Below, piece after piece: positions 35,535 to 45,641 of a stretch of 64,000 nt of DNA. Every line of letters starts with the position of its first letter. The first letter of the stretch is position 1. The position numbers were made by a program, and so were the translations under genes. The notes below the pieces were generated by a model that had not been told where the DNA came from, did no database searches, and worked only from the letters and a program-made list of their open reading frames with translations. The stretch covers positions 39,668,845 through 39,732,844 of the forward strand of contig OX328105.1 of assembly GCA_946811185.2 (NCBI GenBank). Reading direction: 5' to 3'. Source of the DNA: Hippopus hippopus. Taxonomy: Eukaryota > Mollusca > Bivalvia > Cardiida > Cardiidae.

Positions 35535-35775
35535 CCGCCGAGCCCCAGTACTGCTCAGCACAGCCATTTCTTTCCAAAGATTGATGATAGTCAATGCCAC
35601 ATGATTTAGTCCCCACTTACAGCTGATCATTGTTTCAATGATTGTTATGTGGGAAAGCAGCCAGTAGCTTTGGAAGAATATCATACCAGGTACTGGTAAG
35701 AGGAACTCTAGGGAAACACAGATAGGTGCACTGGCCGCTGCAATATAAATGAAATACTGTTGAAAAAGGAAATGG
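35535..35775 (+). mobile_element. SINE-like element, body and tail
   Basis: Contains GTGGGAAAGCAGCCAGTAGC, a TACTGG box, GTGCACTGGCCGCTGCAATA and GAAATACTGTTGAAAA. The same series of blocks recurs at 44250, 47450, 53442, 54742 and 62165. The tRNA-like head is not clear in this copy. Confidence 0.6.
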
Positions 35776-35856
35776 ACCTTTTCAACTAGGAAAAATAACT
35801 GACACTGATTATTATCTCAAAGTTGCCTGGTTGTATTATATAAAAAAATCTACCAG

Positions 35857-35934
35857 ATAGTGTAGTGCCAAAATCAGACTGCACATTCTGTGCAGTCTGA
35901 TCTGTATCTACACTGCCTGCAAAAGCAACCAAAG
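35857..35934. repeat. GATC-palindrome repeat, family C
   Basis: Inverted CAGACTGCAC and GTGCAGTCTGATC arms, then ATCTACACTG, as in the better copy at 46666. Confidence 0.65.
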
Positions 35935-36024
35935 CCTGTTTCAGAGCTTTCAGCTGTGGAGAGAAAAGATATGAATCCTTTGATAATGGTTTTATCAGTC
36001 CATGAAAAGAATTTTTTTGCACAG

Positions 36025-36265
36025 CAAGGTTGGTTGATTGATTAAATGGCTTTTTATGCTGCTGTCAACATTATATCAGTCATGTCACAGTGACAGCAAA
36101 CTTAGGCCTATTCATGTTTGTCCTTGGTCTCCAGTGCTAGACTGGAGCTGTGAAGTATCTTGCTCAAGGACACTCCAAACCTCAACTGAGGATCAAACCC
36201 TGGACCTCCTAGTTTTATATCTTATACCTTCACCACTGAGCCATGCAAGACTTTTGCCGGGCAAG
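36025..36265 (-). mobile_element. tRNA-derived SINE, GATT-tailed, copy 1
   Basis: Reverse orientation: the tail appears as TTGATTGATT at the left, and the head reads ...CCACTGAGCCATGCAAGAC at the right, the complement of a Pol III A-box (TGGCTCAGTGG). ATCAAACCCTGG is the B-box region. Confidence 0.75.
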
Positions 36266-36334
36266 GACTCAGCTCAATTGGTTTTGAATTGAAGCATCTT
36301 GCAACTCAGCTGAAGTACAAGAGGTCAGCCTAGA

Positions 36335-36592
36335 TTGATTGGTTGATTGATTAACTGATTGAGTGATTGATTTGCTGATTGATACCTCTTCTTTAATATT
36401 ATTTCAGTAATATCACACTGACAGCTTGCATAATGATTCATATACATCCCGAGTTTCATAAGTGCCAGGCTACAACTGAAGTGTCTAAGAACACTCCCAC
36501 AAAAAAAATCCAGTGATTCCAGCAGGGCTCGAATCTAGGGCCTCCAGGATGCAAGTCCTTTACTTAACCACTGAGCCATGCAGGATCCCTAA
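36335..36592 (-). mobile_element. tRNA-derived SINE, GATT-tailed, copy 2
   Basis: Same family as the preceding copy and in the same orientation. GATTCGAGCCC (complement) is a B-box and TGGCTCAGTGG a perfect A-box. Confidence 0.8.
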
Positions 36593-36721
36593 AGCATAAT
36601 TGGAAAAAAGTTGAGTGGAACTATCTTTCTATTCAATAAGAAGTGGTAAAACATATTTTTTGATACTTTAAAACTTTTAAATTGATACTTAACCCTTAGA
36701 GCACCCTAGAAACCCAATTTA

Positions 36722-36890
36722 CCTTAACCCTTGAAATGCCTTTCATGACTATAGTTGCCATTGTGGTCAGTGTAGATCAAGATCAGACTATACAAAAGAT
36801 GCAGTCTGATCTTTGATCTAAACTATCTGTTTTGCTAAATCTTAATAGACAAAAGCAGTCATGAAATTACAATTATTTGTACTAAGGGAA
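36722..36890. repeat. GATC-palindrome repeat, family C
   Basis: GTGTAGATCAAGATCAGACT inverted against CAGTCTGATCTTTGATCTA, preceded by CCTTTCATGACTATAGTTGC. Its right part ends where the Tc1 element is inserted. Confidence 0.7.
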
Positions 36891-38390
36891 AAAGTTCAGC
36901 AACACGGCAGTATATTTAGAAATTGAACAACTATAGGGGCTTTACGGCGGAAAAAACCTGCCGCCAGTCAATCATTTACTCTTTAACTGACTAGGGGATG
37001 TGAAATCCAATCAAGCAAATTTGAAAATGAGCTTACTCGAAGATGTAAATTGACGTCAGTAGCAGAAGGAAATATCACAGTCAATATCGTGCAAGACCTC
37101 CCCTGTGGGTAATGACAGCAGTGCACCTACACCTCATGCTAGCAATGAGGGTTCTTACAATGTGCAAAGGAATTTTTTCCCATTCTCTACGTAAAATCCG
37201 TTCGAGGTCTTGGACGTTATTGACGTCATGACGTTTTTGTACTTGCCGTCCCAGGTGATCCCACATATACTCAATAGGCAAGAGATCGGGGGATTTGGCA
37301 GGCCATGCATGTGTACGAACACCGTGTCGCTGTAAAAACAACTGAGTTTGGCATGCGGTATGAGGGCGGGCATTGTCCTGTTGCAGCATACGTGCATGAC
37401 CATTGTGTAAAAACGGGATAAGCACAGGATGAAGAATTTCGTTGCAGTATTGGTCAGCTGTTAGGTTTCCTGCAACGATGATAATGTCTGTCTTTGCTCT
37501 GTGACTTATCCCGCTCCATATCATGACGCTACCTCTGCCATAACGATCATGTTTAATGACATTTCAGCAAGGAATCTTTCACCCCATCGCCGCCACACTC
37601 TGGCTTGTCCATCGCCAAAGTCAACATTAAAGCGAGACTCATCGGTGAAAACAACTTCATTCCATTGGTTTCTAGTCCATCTCCGATGAGCTCTAGCCCA
37701 TTGAAACCTTGCTTGACGATAACGTAACGTGAGTGGAACGCCAACATACAGTCGATAGGCTCTCAAACCTGCAGACCTCAGACGATTACGTACTGTTCGA
37801 GATGAAATTCTTGTACCAGTCACATTTCGAACATGACTAGCGATTTTGCTACTGGACCAAAAGTGGTTATGTCTTAATAAAGTGATAATGTAATTGTCTG
37901 CAAGTGAAGAAGTCTACCTTGGCCTCCCTGAACGTGGCCTGTCTGCAACATGTCCGGTTTGCTTGTGTCTTGCCTGAAGACGGCTTATTATCTTTCTGTG
38001 AACACCGAAATGCCGTGCAACATTACTCGCACTTATACCACCTATCAACATACCGATCGCCATCTGACGTTGATCTAACGTCATACCAGGTCGGCGCCCC
38101 ATAACAATTTTCAAAGATTTTTTAAGCGTTTTCTTTTAATTCGATAAACGATCAGTCTTTCCACATGTAGCAGTTTGAAACAAGTACAGACATTAGGCTT
38201 GTGCACGCGCAGAGCATGATTTTCGTAAATCGACCCAATATCACGGATATACAGACAATAGCACATAAAAATGCTATGGGGCTAACCTCAGTCGACATGC
38301 ATACTATGCGTATAAGGTTTGGATTTTAACAATTGCTTTTTTGTAAAGTAGTGTTAGTTTGAAATTTGTTGCTAAACTTTTTTCCGTCAG
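36882..38390 (-). mobile_element. Tc1/mariner element, 1509 bp, TA-flanked
   Basis: Terminal inverted repeats of about 23 bp: CTAAGGGAAAAAGTTCAGC at the left (36882) and its near-complement ending CTTTTTTCCGTCAG at 38390, with three mismatches and one indel. Both ends abut TA (36880-36881 and 38391-38392), the standard Tc1 target duplication. A broken transposase lies inside on the minus strand. The ends might still be recognised by a related enzyme. Confidence 0.93.
37081..38102 (-). pseudogene. Tc1-type transposase, DD34E, inactivated
   Basis: About 340 codons on the minus strand, starting MGRRPGMTLDQRQMAIGM at 38102 (an upstream ATG at 38114 adds four residues). N-terminal helix-turn-helix DNA-binding region (GMLIGGISASNVARHFGVHR), then the basic GRPR motif. 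The catalytic triad is visible: D in FTDESRFN, D in QQDNARPH, and E in LPIEYMWD, with 34 residues between the last two, the Tc1 signature. Two lesions: an in-frame TAG at 37914-37916 just after GRPR, and a frameshift near 37555-37570 upstream of DRYGRGSV. The C-terminus ends HRGGLARY at 37084. Cut-and-paste activity is lost in this copy. Confidence 0.92.
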
Positions 38391-38679
38391 TATATTTTTA
38401 GACTGTTTGGTTTATTTGGCCTTCTAGGGATTATGTAGAAATGAGACCATAATAAAAGCACTTTCAATATTGCTACTTTCTAGAATGTCCCAATGAAGTA
38501 GAAAATTCAGATCACCTCCAGAAAACTTCAAAGTTGTGACAAGTGTATTTGCCAGTGACAAAATTTTATGCCCAAAATGATGATGTCTCTTTGCAACGGA
38601 AGAAAATACTGTAATATTACTGTTGGAAAAAGAATATTTTATACCAACATTTTCAAAAGCCCTCTCTTCTTGAGGGTGT

Positions 38680-38905
38680 TGACTGATTGATTGAAACATA
38701 TTTTATAGGGCTTTCAACATTACTCCATAAAATTATCATGACAAGGTATCAATTGTTCTTGTGTATCCTAGTTTTCACCAGTTTTTGGCTGGGCCTATGA
38801 TGTGTCTTGTCTAAGGACAATTCCAGGGCCTCATGTGAAGGCTAAACCTAAGTTACAAATGCTACATCTACCGAGTCTTGCAGGATCGAGATCCCAAGGG
38901 TTGTT
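38680..38905 (-). mobile_element. tRNA-derived SINE, GATT-tailed, copy 3
   Basis: Left tail GACTGATTGATTG and diverged body like 36025 and 36335; head end near GTCTTGCAGGATCGAG. Confidence 0.6.
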
Positions 38906-38942
38906 TAACTCTTTCACCACTGAACAAATAAATTGCATTTTC

Positions 38943-39750
38943 TTAAAGTCACAGTAAAGCCCAACTGAATAAAAAACCTGTTTGTAAAATAAAAGTAAAT
39001 TTCACTTTTAGCATGTAAAAATATGGCGATTATTATGACTTTCACGATATGTAAAGGTGCAGTTCGCAAAAGTTCCAGTCAATGGCAGAAAAAAGAATTT
39101 TGAAACTAGAACAGATCCTACCATGCTGCATTATCTGTTTGTTTACATCGATGATCGCCGACGATTAGCCGACTTTTCGTCGTAAATGTCCACAGTGACG
39201 TGATAGTGACATAAACACCACGTGATCATTCAAGGCGTCGAAACAAACCCTTCATTCACTTGACCGTTTTGTCCCCATTCTAGGCTTGAAAAATGTTAGT
39301 TTATCGACATCGTAAACAGAAACAACGACACAGGCTGATCATCATTTTTTCATTTATCATCAATACAGGAAGAGTTTACTACGTCTAAATAAGAAAACAG
39401 GTTCAGAATGAGCAATCTTACTCTCCGATGACATAATATTGGAATTGTAAACAGTAGTCCTATCTACTACGTCATAGCACTAGTGAGATGCAGTGTTATC
39501 ACGTGACGTTCTCACAGACCTAGTTTGAATATACACGAACAATAACGAAGGTTGTCTCGATCAATGGTGTCCCTAAAATCGACGGGCTTCTCCATGCATT
39601 TTCGCACACGTATATCATGGCAACCAATGCAGTAACTGACATGTTCAAGTTTTCTCCGATCTTATATATGTGTGTTGTGATGGGTTATCCAATATATTTT
39701 GAGTTTTAAACGGTGAAAATTACCTAGTTTTGACTTTACAGGGGCTTTAA
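38943..39750. mobile_element. TTAA-flanked TIR element, 808 bp, non-autonomous
   Basis: TTAA at 38943-38946 and 39747-39750. Ends read AGTCACAGTAAAGCCC and, inverted, AGCCCCTGTAAAGTC, about 12 of 16 identical. TTAA targets suggest a piggyBac-like mobiliser, but this is a different family from the 229-bp MITE. No transposase ORF inside. It has several CpG-rich stretches and CACGTGATCA and TGACGT motifs. Confidence 0.5.
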
Positions 39751-39809
39751 AGGCTGAAAATACAATTTCTCTGCAAGATCAAGAGACAGTTCTGTCCTAA
39801 TCTAGAATA

Positions 39810-39905
39810 TAGCAGTGGACAGTGTAGATCAGAGATAAGACTGCAATGTTCTGTGCAGTCTGATATTGATCTACAATGTCCACAAAAGCTTCTGGTGTTG
39901 TCTAT
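39810..39905. repeat. GATC-palindrome repeat, family C
   Basis: AGTGTAGATCAGAGATAAGA inverted against GCAGTCTGATATTGATCTAC. Confidence 0.65.
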
Positions 39906-39912
39906 GGTATGG

Positions 39913-40026
39913 AAACTCTTTACCACACAATCTAGAGTTTTAACAACCCTAAGGAAAAGGCCTTTTGAAAAAATTTTGGGAAAAGGAAAAAATACTGGTA
40001 ACCATTATTTTCTCCTTTTCCCATAC
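39913..40026 (-). mobile_element. TTAA-MITE, truncated after the core
   Basis: Starts ACTCTTTACCACACAATC; core decayed, ends at TTTCCCATACAGG. Confidence 0.75.
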
Positions 40027-40186
40027 AGGAATATACCTGTCAGACTAAAGCTATGAGAGATAAATCCCATCTGGATTTTTTCAATGAGATTTTTTTAAAA
40101 ATTATGAGATATTTGTTGTCGATGCAGAATAACCTTATGAGAAGAAATACAAACTAGCTCAAAAACAGAACTAAAGTAAATATAAA

Positions 40187-40393
40187 TGAGCCATGCTCTG
40201 TGAAAAGGGGGGCTTAATGCATCTGCGAAACTTTCACTATTGGTTAATTTTCTGTATGTCTAAGGAACAGTCTTCCTCATTAAGTCAATTGTTAAAAAGA
40301 GTGGTTGTTATGGATCCATTATCCTGTGATGGCTTGCTTTGTATGATGGATTACGGAGGTGCATTAAGCCCCCTTTTGCCAGAGCATGGCTCA
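40187..40393. mobile_element. TIR element family B, 207 bp
   Basis: TGAGCCATGCTCTG at the left is exactly inverted at the right (...AGAGCATGGCTCA) and the match continues through AAAAGGGGGCTTAATGCA, giving arms of about 35 bp. Other copies: 44783, 46343, 53378, 63909. A non-autonomous TIR element; superfamily not assigned. Confidence 0.85.
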
Positions 40394-40534
40394 AATTCAT
40401 CCCCAATTCTGATACAAAGTTTTAACATTCTTCTAAATCTTAAGATATATCATAGCCTATGACACATACTTAAACATTAAGGGGGTTAGAATGGTTAAAT
40501 TCTATAACAAAGTTTAATTCTGCCGTCAGATCCT
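40394..40534. other. Short spacer
   Basis: No recognised feature. Confidence 0.3.
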
Positions 40535-40919
40535 TCAAACACAAAGAAGTGCAGCAATCTCTTCTTTACAAAACCAAATTACACATTTCATGCATTTTAA
40601 TATTTGACCAGCCGATCTGCGAGAGTCAACTATTTTGACAGCAGATTCAAAATCCGAGTGTGATTTTGGGGTAGCTACAGTGTGTTTGTGATCCTTAATT
40701 TCAAGATGTCTTAAAATTGTTTGTAACGATTGATAGGGTTTTAGAACAGTGCAGTTCTCGGCAGTAGTACATGAAGTTTTTCTCTTGATCGTACCGAAAC
40801 TAGTTGTGGTTTTTAAGCCATTTTTACTCGTAGCCTTGGAGTCGGGGCTAATCATTTGGAGAATTGCTTTTGTTGCCCTTTTTGGGCTTCAACTTCTTTT
40901 TTGGTGGCATTTTTCAATC
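40535..40919 (-). CDS. Unrecognised minus-strand coding-like region
   Basis: A 106-codon frame (40855 to 40535) starting MISPDSKATSKNGLKTTTSF, Ser/Thr/Lys-rich then more hydrophobic with CMKC near the end. Just upstream, overlapping in another frame, a 20-codon ORF starts MPPKKKLKPKKGNK and stops at TAG. A basic N-terminus running into this frame by a one-step frame change would be protein-like, so the region may be a decayed exon or a first exon. It is not covered by any repeat family seen here. No known domain recognised. Confidence 0.25.
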
Positions 40920-41238
40920 GAAAACTCTGTCTGCAAACTTGTGACATGAAAAGCGCTTTGTGGAATAAAAACAAGCGGTAATGTCCGAAAGGATTATTAA
41001 AACTGCCTAGTGCAGTCTAGATTCAAGTGTCTATGTGATACCGATTTATAAACATGCATACATCAGTCTGAATGATTTATATCCCTTACTGACTATCGAA
41101 AACGAAAGTGAAAATTCTTTTCATGTGATCACTGATCTTATATTTTGGATGCGACTTTTTCTTGTGTTTAGAGATTTTTAATGAGATTTCTCAGATTTTT
41201 ACCACGATAATATCGCAGAATCGTGACATTGGCATATC
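40920..41238. other. Unassigned AT-rich DNA
   Basis: No repeat or ORF supported. Confidence 0.3.
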
Positions 41239-41355
41239 CCTGCCACAATGTTTTCTTCCCTGTCATAGTAAAACTTACTAATTTTTGCAACATTTAATTT
41301 TTCATCTGCAAATGCTTTCAGTTTGGACCAGTCTGAAATTTTGTTGATAAGGACT
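41239..41355 (-). mobile_element. TTAA-MITE, right half only
   Basis: From CCACAATGTTTTCTTCCCTG through CTGCAAATGCTTTCAG to TTTTGTTGATAAGG. Confidence 0.75.
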
Positions 41356-41421
41356 TAAAAAAACAGTTATTAGATCTGTTTTAGTATTGTATTAAATATT
41401 CCTATGTGCAAGAAAAGATAC

Positions 41422-41636
41422 TTAACTCTTTATCCACACGACGAAATTTTAGGCTTGTCCAAATTCGAAACATTTGTAGACGACAAATCGAGAGTGGCTA
41501 AAATGATGAAACTTGCTCGTAAATTAGTAGAAAACATTGTGGAAAAAGGAGAAAATGGTGGTAACCAGCATTTTACCACAATGTTTTCAAAAGCCTTCTT
41601 TCCCAAGGTCATTAAAATTTGGGATGTGGAGAAAAT
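41422..41636 (+). mobile_element. TTAA-MITE, nearly complete
   Basis: TTAA at 41422; all left motifs present; core shortened on its right arm; end GGGATGTGGAG. Confidence 0.85.
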
Positions 41637-41943
41637 TTGTGAAGAGGTAAGCACCAGAGGGGTATCGTTGAGGAGGGGAAAATATTGTGTTTAATGTCAT
41701 AATTAACATAAATTGGTGAAAAAGGCAATGGACGTTTTTATGTCTGATTGAAAGTAATATGAATACAGTAAGACTTTTTTTTTTTTGTATGTAGATGTTT
41801 TTCTCTGAATAGTTAAATGATTGGAAAAATGTTAGTGGGAAAAATGTAGGTTAATATTCTGGAAATTTTCAAATTCTAATTTGGAGCTGTGGGGGCTTCC
41901 TAATATTACCCCCATACCTAACAATGCTGTGTTTTTACAATGG
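41637..41943. other. Unassigned DNA
   Basis: No feature supported; a short T run at about 41770. Confidence 0.3.
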
Positions 41944-42036
41944 TAAGAAAGGCTTTGGAGATTTTCGTTGGTAACCAGCATTTTCTCCTTTTTTCATAAT
42001 GTTTCCTACTTTTTCAAAGACAGTCCAAAGACAGTC
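41944..42036 (-). mobile_element. TTAA-MITE, core fragment
   Basis: GTTGGTAACCAGCATTTTCT and the following CTACTTTTTCAAAGACAG survive. Confidence 0.75.
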
Positions 42037-42098
42037 CAATCTTAAGAGAAATATTTAACTGGAGGGAAAAGCAGAAAGTGCTAATTACCATTCTTTCC

Positions 42099-42327
42099 TT
42101 AACCCTTTACCACACAATGACGCCTTTTGACGCTCCTAAAAAAGAGGCCTTTTTAAAACATTGTGGGAAAAGGAGAAAATGCTGGTAACCAGCATTTTCT
42201 CCTTTTCCCACAAAGTTTTCTACCCTATCAAAGAAAAGTTGTGTCATTTGAGCCACTATGAAATTGTCGTCTGCAAATGCTTTCAATTTGGATAGGTCTT
42301 AAATTTTGCCGTGTGGTAAAGCGTTAA
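42099..42327 (-). mobile_element. TTAA-MITE, full-length reference copy, 229 bp
   Basis: TTAA at 42099-42102 and 42324-42327. Ends CCCTTTACCACAC and inverted CGCTTTACCACAC (12 of 13). The centre is a long palindrome: AACATTGTGGGAAAAGGAG...ATGCTGG, TAA, then the complement. The right half has GTCGTCTGCAAATGC and TTTGGATAGG. The TTAA target and the CCC start of the TIR are piggyBac-like features. It has no coding capacity, so it needs a transposase from elsewhere. Orientation is assigned by the centre: GGTTACC plus, GGTAACC minus. About 40 copies are recognised in this window. Confidence 0.9.
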
Positions 42328-42537
42328 TCCACTATCTTGTTTTCAAAAGACTTATCCATCAGCATCGTTCACTATGGTAAAGACTCGGCGTTGTCCACTG
42401 TGTGGTATTTAGACTTAACTAGGCATGTGGAAATGTTTTCACCATGGGTGAGTAAAATTTTTGTCTTCTTGTGAAGTGTTAATGGTTTTACAAATAAAGA
42501 TACTTTTAATACAACCTACATGGCTTGTGAAGCTTAT

Positions 42538-42754
42538 TTAACTCTTTTCCAGACGACAAAATTTAGTCAACCCCAAATTGAGGGCATGCGTACAATATAT
42601 TAAAAGTGGCTCACAGGAAGGTTTTTGTTTCTGTAAACCTTGTGTGAAAAGGAGATAATGCTGGTTACCAGCATTTCTTTTTCTTTGCCCACAATATCTT
42701 TAAGAAGTCTTTTTCCACGGGATTGATAAAACTCAGGATTTTGCGGTTGGGTTT
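42538..42754 (+). mobile_element. TTAA-MITE, nearly complete
   Basis: TTAA at 42538, CTTTTCCAGACGACAAAA, core GATAATGCTGGTTACCAGCA, right end decayed. Confidence 0.8.
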
Positions 42755-42762
42755 CACTGCTG

Positions 42763-42990
42763 ATGGAGGTCCTGGGTGGCTCAGTGGCAAAGTGTAGGGC
42801 TGATATGACCTGGAAGCCCCAAGATGAAGCAATAGGTTTTTCATGGGAGTATCCTTGGGCAAAACAAGACTTCAGAACCCTAACCAAGTAGTGGTGAAAC
42901 AAGGACATACATAAATATATGAGCGTTGCAGTGATATGACTTAAGTAATTTCAAAAGCGACAAAACACCATTCAATCAATCTTTTGTTGC
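42763..42990 (+). mobile_element. tRNA-derived SINE, GATT-type tail, forward copy
   Basis: TGGCTCAGTGG A-box at about 42777-42787; body shares GCAGTGATATGACTTAAGTA and an ATTCAATCAATC tail with the reverse copies. Confidence 0.7.
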
Positions 42991-43079
42991 CAACTTGTAA
43001 ATCCAATTTTTCTTTTTGAGGTCTACGAGTAGATTACATTATAGTTGAAGATGACTTTTGGTCATAACCTAGCATCAGG

Positions 43080-43160
43080 TAGCAGATTGTGTAGATCCAA
43101 GATCAGACTGCATGTTCTGTGCAGTGTGAACTTTATCTACACTATTTGCAAAAGCTGATC
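43080..43160. repeat. GATC-palindrome repeat, family C
   Basis: GTAGATCCAAGATCAGACTG, then CTGTGCAGTGTGAACTTTAT and CTACAC. Confidence 0.6.
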
Positions 43161-43249
43161 AACCTGCCATTTGAAGCGAAGAGATAGATTGACAACTTTC
43201 TTCATTCTAACTAGTTTTGAATGCAAGCTTTATTAAAGTTGTATCCCCT

Positions 43250-43459
43250 AGCTCTTTACCAGACAAAAAAATTTAGACTTGTCCAAATTGAAAGCTTTTT
43301 CAGACAAAAAAGTAATTGTGGTTCAATTGTTGGGGTTTTTTTTTTTTTTTGAAGGATTGAAAACTGTTTGGTTTCCTGCATTTTCTCTTTTCCAACAGTG
43401 TTTTCAAAAGCCTCAACTTTAAGGTCATTAAAACAAGGGATTATTTGTTAAACGGCTAA
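43250..43459 (+). mobile_element. TTAA-MITE with a T-run insertion
   Basis: Left motifs to 43320, then a T20 run replaces part of the left arm; right half from TTTTCTCTTTTCCAACAGTG. Confidence 0.75.
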
Positions 43460-43680
43460 AATAAGTCTGCTTCTTTTTCCTGGATGCATTTAATTTCAGT
43501 GGGAAAAACATTCATCTAGGTATGATTCAAAAAGCAGAGAAACTAATTTGGCAGTTATCAAACGATAAAGGCTGGGTTGTTTCTTGGAGAAAAGATCATT
43601 TTCTTTCACAGGGTTACCTAATATCAGAGGAAAATCAGAGCTAATATTTATCTACAGAACTTGATCAGTTGGCATAATTA

Positions 43681-43767
43681 TTAAGTCTTTACCATACAAA
43701 AAAAATTTAAACTTGGACGAATTGAAACCATTCTGCAGTTGACAAATTAAGTTTGGCTTAAAGATAT
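43681..43767 (+). mobile_element. TTAA-MITE, left half of a split copy
   Basis: TTAA at 43681, GTCTTTACCATACAAAAA through GTTTGGCTTAAAGATAT. Its right half is at 43959. Confidence 0.75.
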
Positions 43768-43958
43768 ATCCTTACAGCTAGAGATAAAAAATGCTGTTAA
43801 AACTTGAAAGTATGTAGAATGGCTCATTCTACATAAATAAACAAGCAATTTCGTTGAAATGATATCCCCCACCGAAAAATTTACTTGACTGCGCAACTTA
43901 AAATCGCTCCCAGTCGGCCATTTTTCATCGAATCAAAATGTAAACGATGAGATTTATA
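43768..43958. mobile_element. 191-bp insert splitting a TTAA-MITE
   Basis: Unrelated sequence between the two halves. It contains a perfect 11-bp hairpin, TATGTAGAATG (43811-43821) against CATTCTACATA (43825-43835). Clear ends or a target duplication were not found. Confidence 0.4.
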
Positions 43959-44080
43959 TTTGAAAAGGGTAGAAAACATGATAGAAAAAAAGAATTTTCT
44001 TCTTTTCTCTTTAAGTTCTATGTTTTCAAAGGCCTCCTTCCTTACTGCCATTAAAACAGAGTATTGTATGATAAAGGGTT
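43959..44080 (+). mobile_element. TTAA-MITE, right half of the split copy
   Basis: AAAAGGGTAGAAAACATGAT, decayed core, CCTCCTTCCTTACTGCCATT, end GATAAAGGGTTAC. Confidence 0.7.
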
Positions 44081-44249
44081 ACTCCAAGATTTTGATATCA
44101 GGCTCCATGATGAGCAAGGTCAATTTTTGGAACTACAGTACCCACTTCACAGTACTGGTTGAGAATTCCAGGAAGCAATCATTGAGACGGATTAATCCTT
44201 ATCCTGCTAAACAACTAAAATGAAATTTTCAATTAGATAGTAAAAATCC

Positions 44250-44458
44250 TGGAGTTTCTTTTACCAGTACTCAGCACAATGTTCTGTCCAAGCCATTAGC
44301 TTCTTTGCACGTAACTTTCGTTGAAACAATAATTCAGGGCGAGGGAGGAATAAATCCTATCGCAATGACTATAATCAATCCTCAGAAAGAAATTGCCTTA
44401 GCTGGATTTAGACCACCAACCCCCTTGTCTCCAGTCCTGTATGCTACCAACAGGGCTT
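44250..44458 (-). mobile_element. SINE-like element, reverse
   Basis: TTTTACCAGTACTCAGCAC and CAAGCCATTAGCTTCTTTGC are the complements of the conserved body blocks. Confidence 0.6.
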
Positions 44459-44463
44459 GCCTT

Positions 44464-44640
44464 TAATAACCCTGTAGTAACTGGCATTTCCTCTTTTAAG
44501 GTTACAAGGATTTATTTTTAGCATGATGGTTTCTACCCTATCACAGACAAAAACATCATTTGATGTATAGTTAATTTGTCTTCTGCTAAAGCTTTCATTA
44601 TGAAAAAAGTCTGAAATTTTGTCATCTGGAAAAGAGTTAA
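44464..44640 (-). mobile_element. TTAA-MITE, left-truncated
   Basis: From CCCTGTAGTAACTGGCATTT to GTCATCTGGAAAAGAG and TTAA at 44637. Confidence 0.7.
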
Positions 44641-44782
44641 AACGTATCTGAAGGAACATTCCTAAGGAAAGTAATGAGCTAATTCTGTCAAGTGGTTACC
44701 TAAAAAAAGTTCCTCTTCTTAAATCTCTCATGTCAGATTGATAAATTTATCAAAATGATGTACTCTTAGTGTGCCAAGAATA

Positions 44783-45277
44783 CATGGGCCATGCTGGGTG
44801 AAAAAGGGGATTCATGTATCTGCAAAATGTATCGACCCTTGTCAGCCTGCACAGTCCGCTAATTTGCTATTGGTCAGTTTTCTTCAAAGCAAAGGACCAT
44901 TCTATATGGCTTGCAACACATGAAAAGGGGCATTCGGACAATTGCGTAAAGTGTCGTCTCGGATCAGCCTGCGCAATACACGCAGGCTAATCCGAGATGG
45001 CACTTTACGACTACATTAGATTTTGTGCTACAGTAGACTTGCGCAAAACAGAAAAACGGAAAGTATCGTTTCGGATTAGCCTGTGTGGACTGCACAGGCT
45101 GATCCGAGACGACACTTTATGCAAATGTCCGAATGCCCCTTTTTGCGTTTTGCAGGCCATATTGTGATACATTTGGTTGTCAGACAAAATGGAGTTTATG
45201 GGTCCATAAGTATGTGATGACTTGCTTGATATGGTGCATCTTGGCAGTACATTAGATCCAATTTTGCTAGAGTGCCG
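44783..45277. mobile_element. TIR element family B with a nested element D
   Basis: Left end GGGCCATGCTGGGTGAAAAA; right end ...GCATCTTGGCAGTACATTAG and TTTTGCTAGAGTGCC. The family B body is interrupted at about 44921 by a different palindromic element. Confidence 0.7.
44922..45144. mobile_element. TIR element family D, 223 bp, nested in B
   Basis: Arms GAAAAGGGGCATTCGGACAA and onward are inverted at the far end (...TGTCCGAATGCCCCTTTT) over about 50 bp. Inner GGATCAGCCTGCGCA and TGCACAGGCTGATCC add further stems, and a second internal hairpin joins CGCAGGCTAATCCGAGA. No coding content. Confidence 0.85.
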
Positions 45278-45294
45278 ATCATATAGGGCTTTTT

Positions 45295-45352
45295 TTGTGT
45301 ACAGTTTAGATCTATGGAATATGCTGTTTGATCTTGGATCTACACTGTTTTG
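45295..45352. repeat. GATC-palindrome repeat, family C, decayed
   Basis: GTACAGTTTAGATCTATGGA and GTTTGATCTTGGATCTACAC. Confidence 0.5.
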
Positions 45353-45414
45353 GATTTTCTTTCGTTCCGGTGTAACCACAAGAGCCAATATGAATTTGCT
45401 TTATCTGGATCTTT

Positions 45415-45641
45415 TTAACCCTATACCAAACAATTCCATGCTTTATGACCTAAAGGTAGATGGCTTTTACAAACATTGTGAGAAAAGGAGAAAATGCTAG
45501 TAACCAGCATTTTCTCCTTTTCCCATAATGTTTTCTCTTCATTCGAAGACAAAGCAAGTTGTTTGATTCATATTGATATGTTTCTAGAAAATGCTTTCCA
45601 TGTGGATAAGTCTAAAATTTTGTCATCTTGTAGAGAGTTAA
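45415..45641 (-). mobile_element. TTAA-MITE, full length, 227 bp
   Basis: TTAA at 45415-45418 and 45638-45641; core intact (one change, GCTAGTAACCAGC); right end TTTTGTCATCTTGTAGAGAG. Confidence 0.88.

Noticed and set aside
36038..36292. 84-codon ORF
   Set aside because: It lies wholly inside a reverse-oriented SINE.
37155..37747. Other-frame ORFs over the Tc1 transposase
   Set aside because: Shadows of the minus-strand transposase frame.
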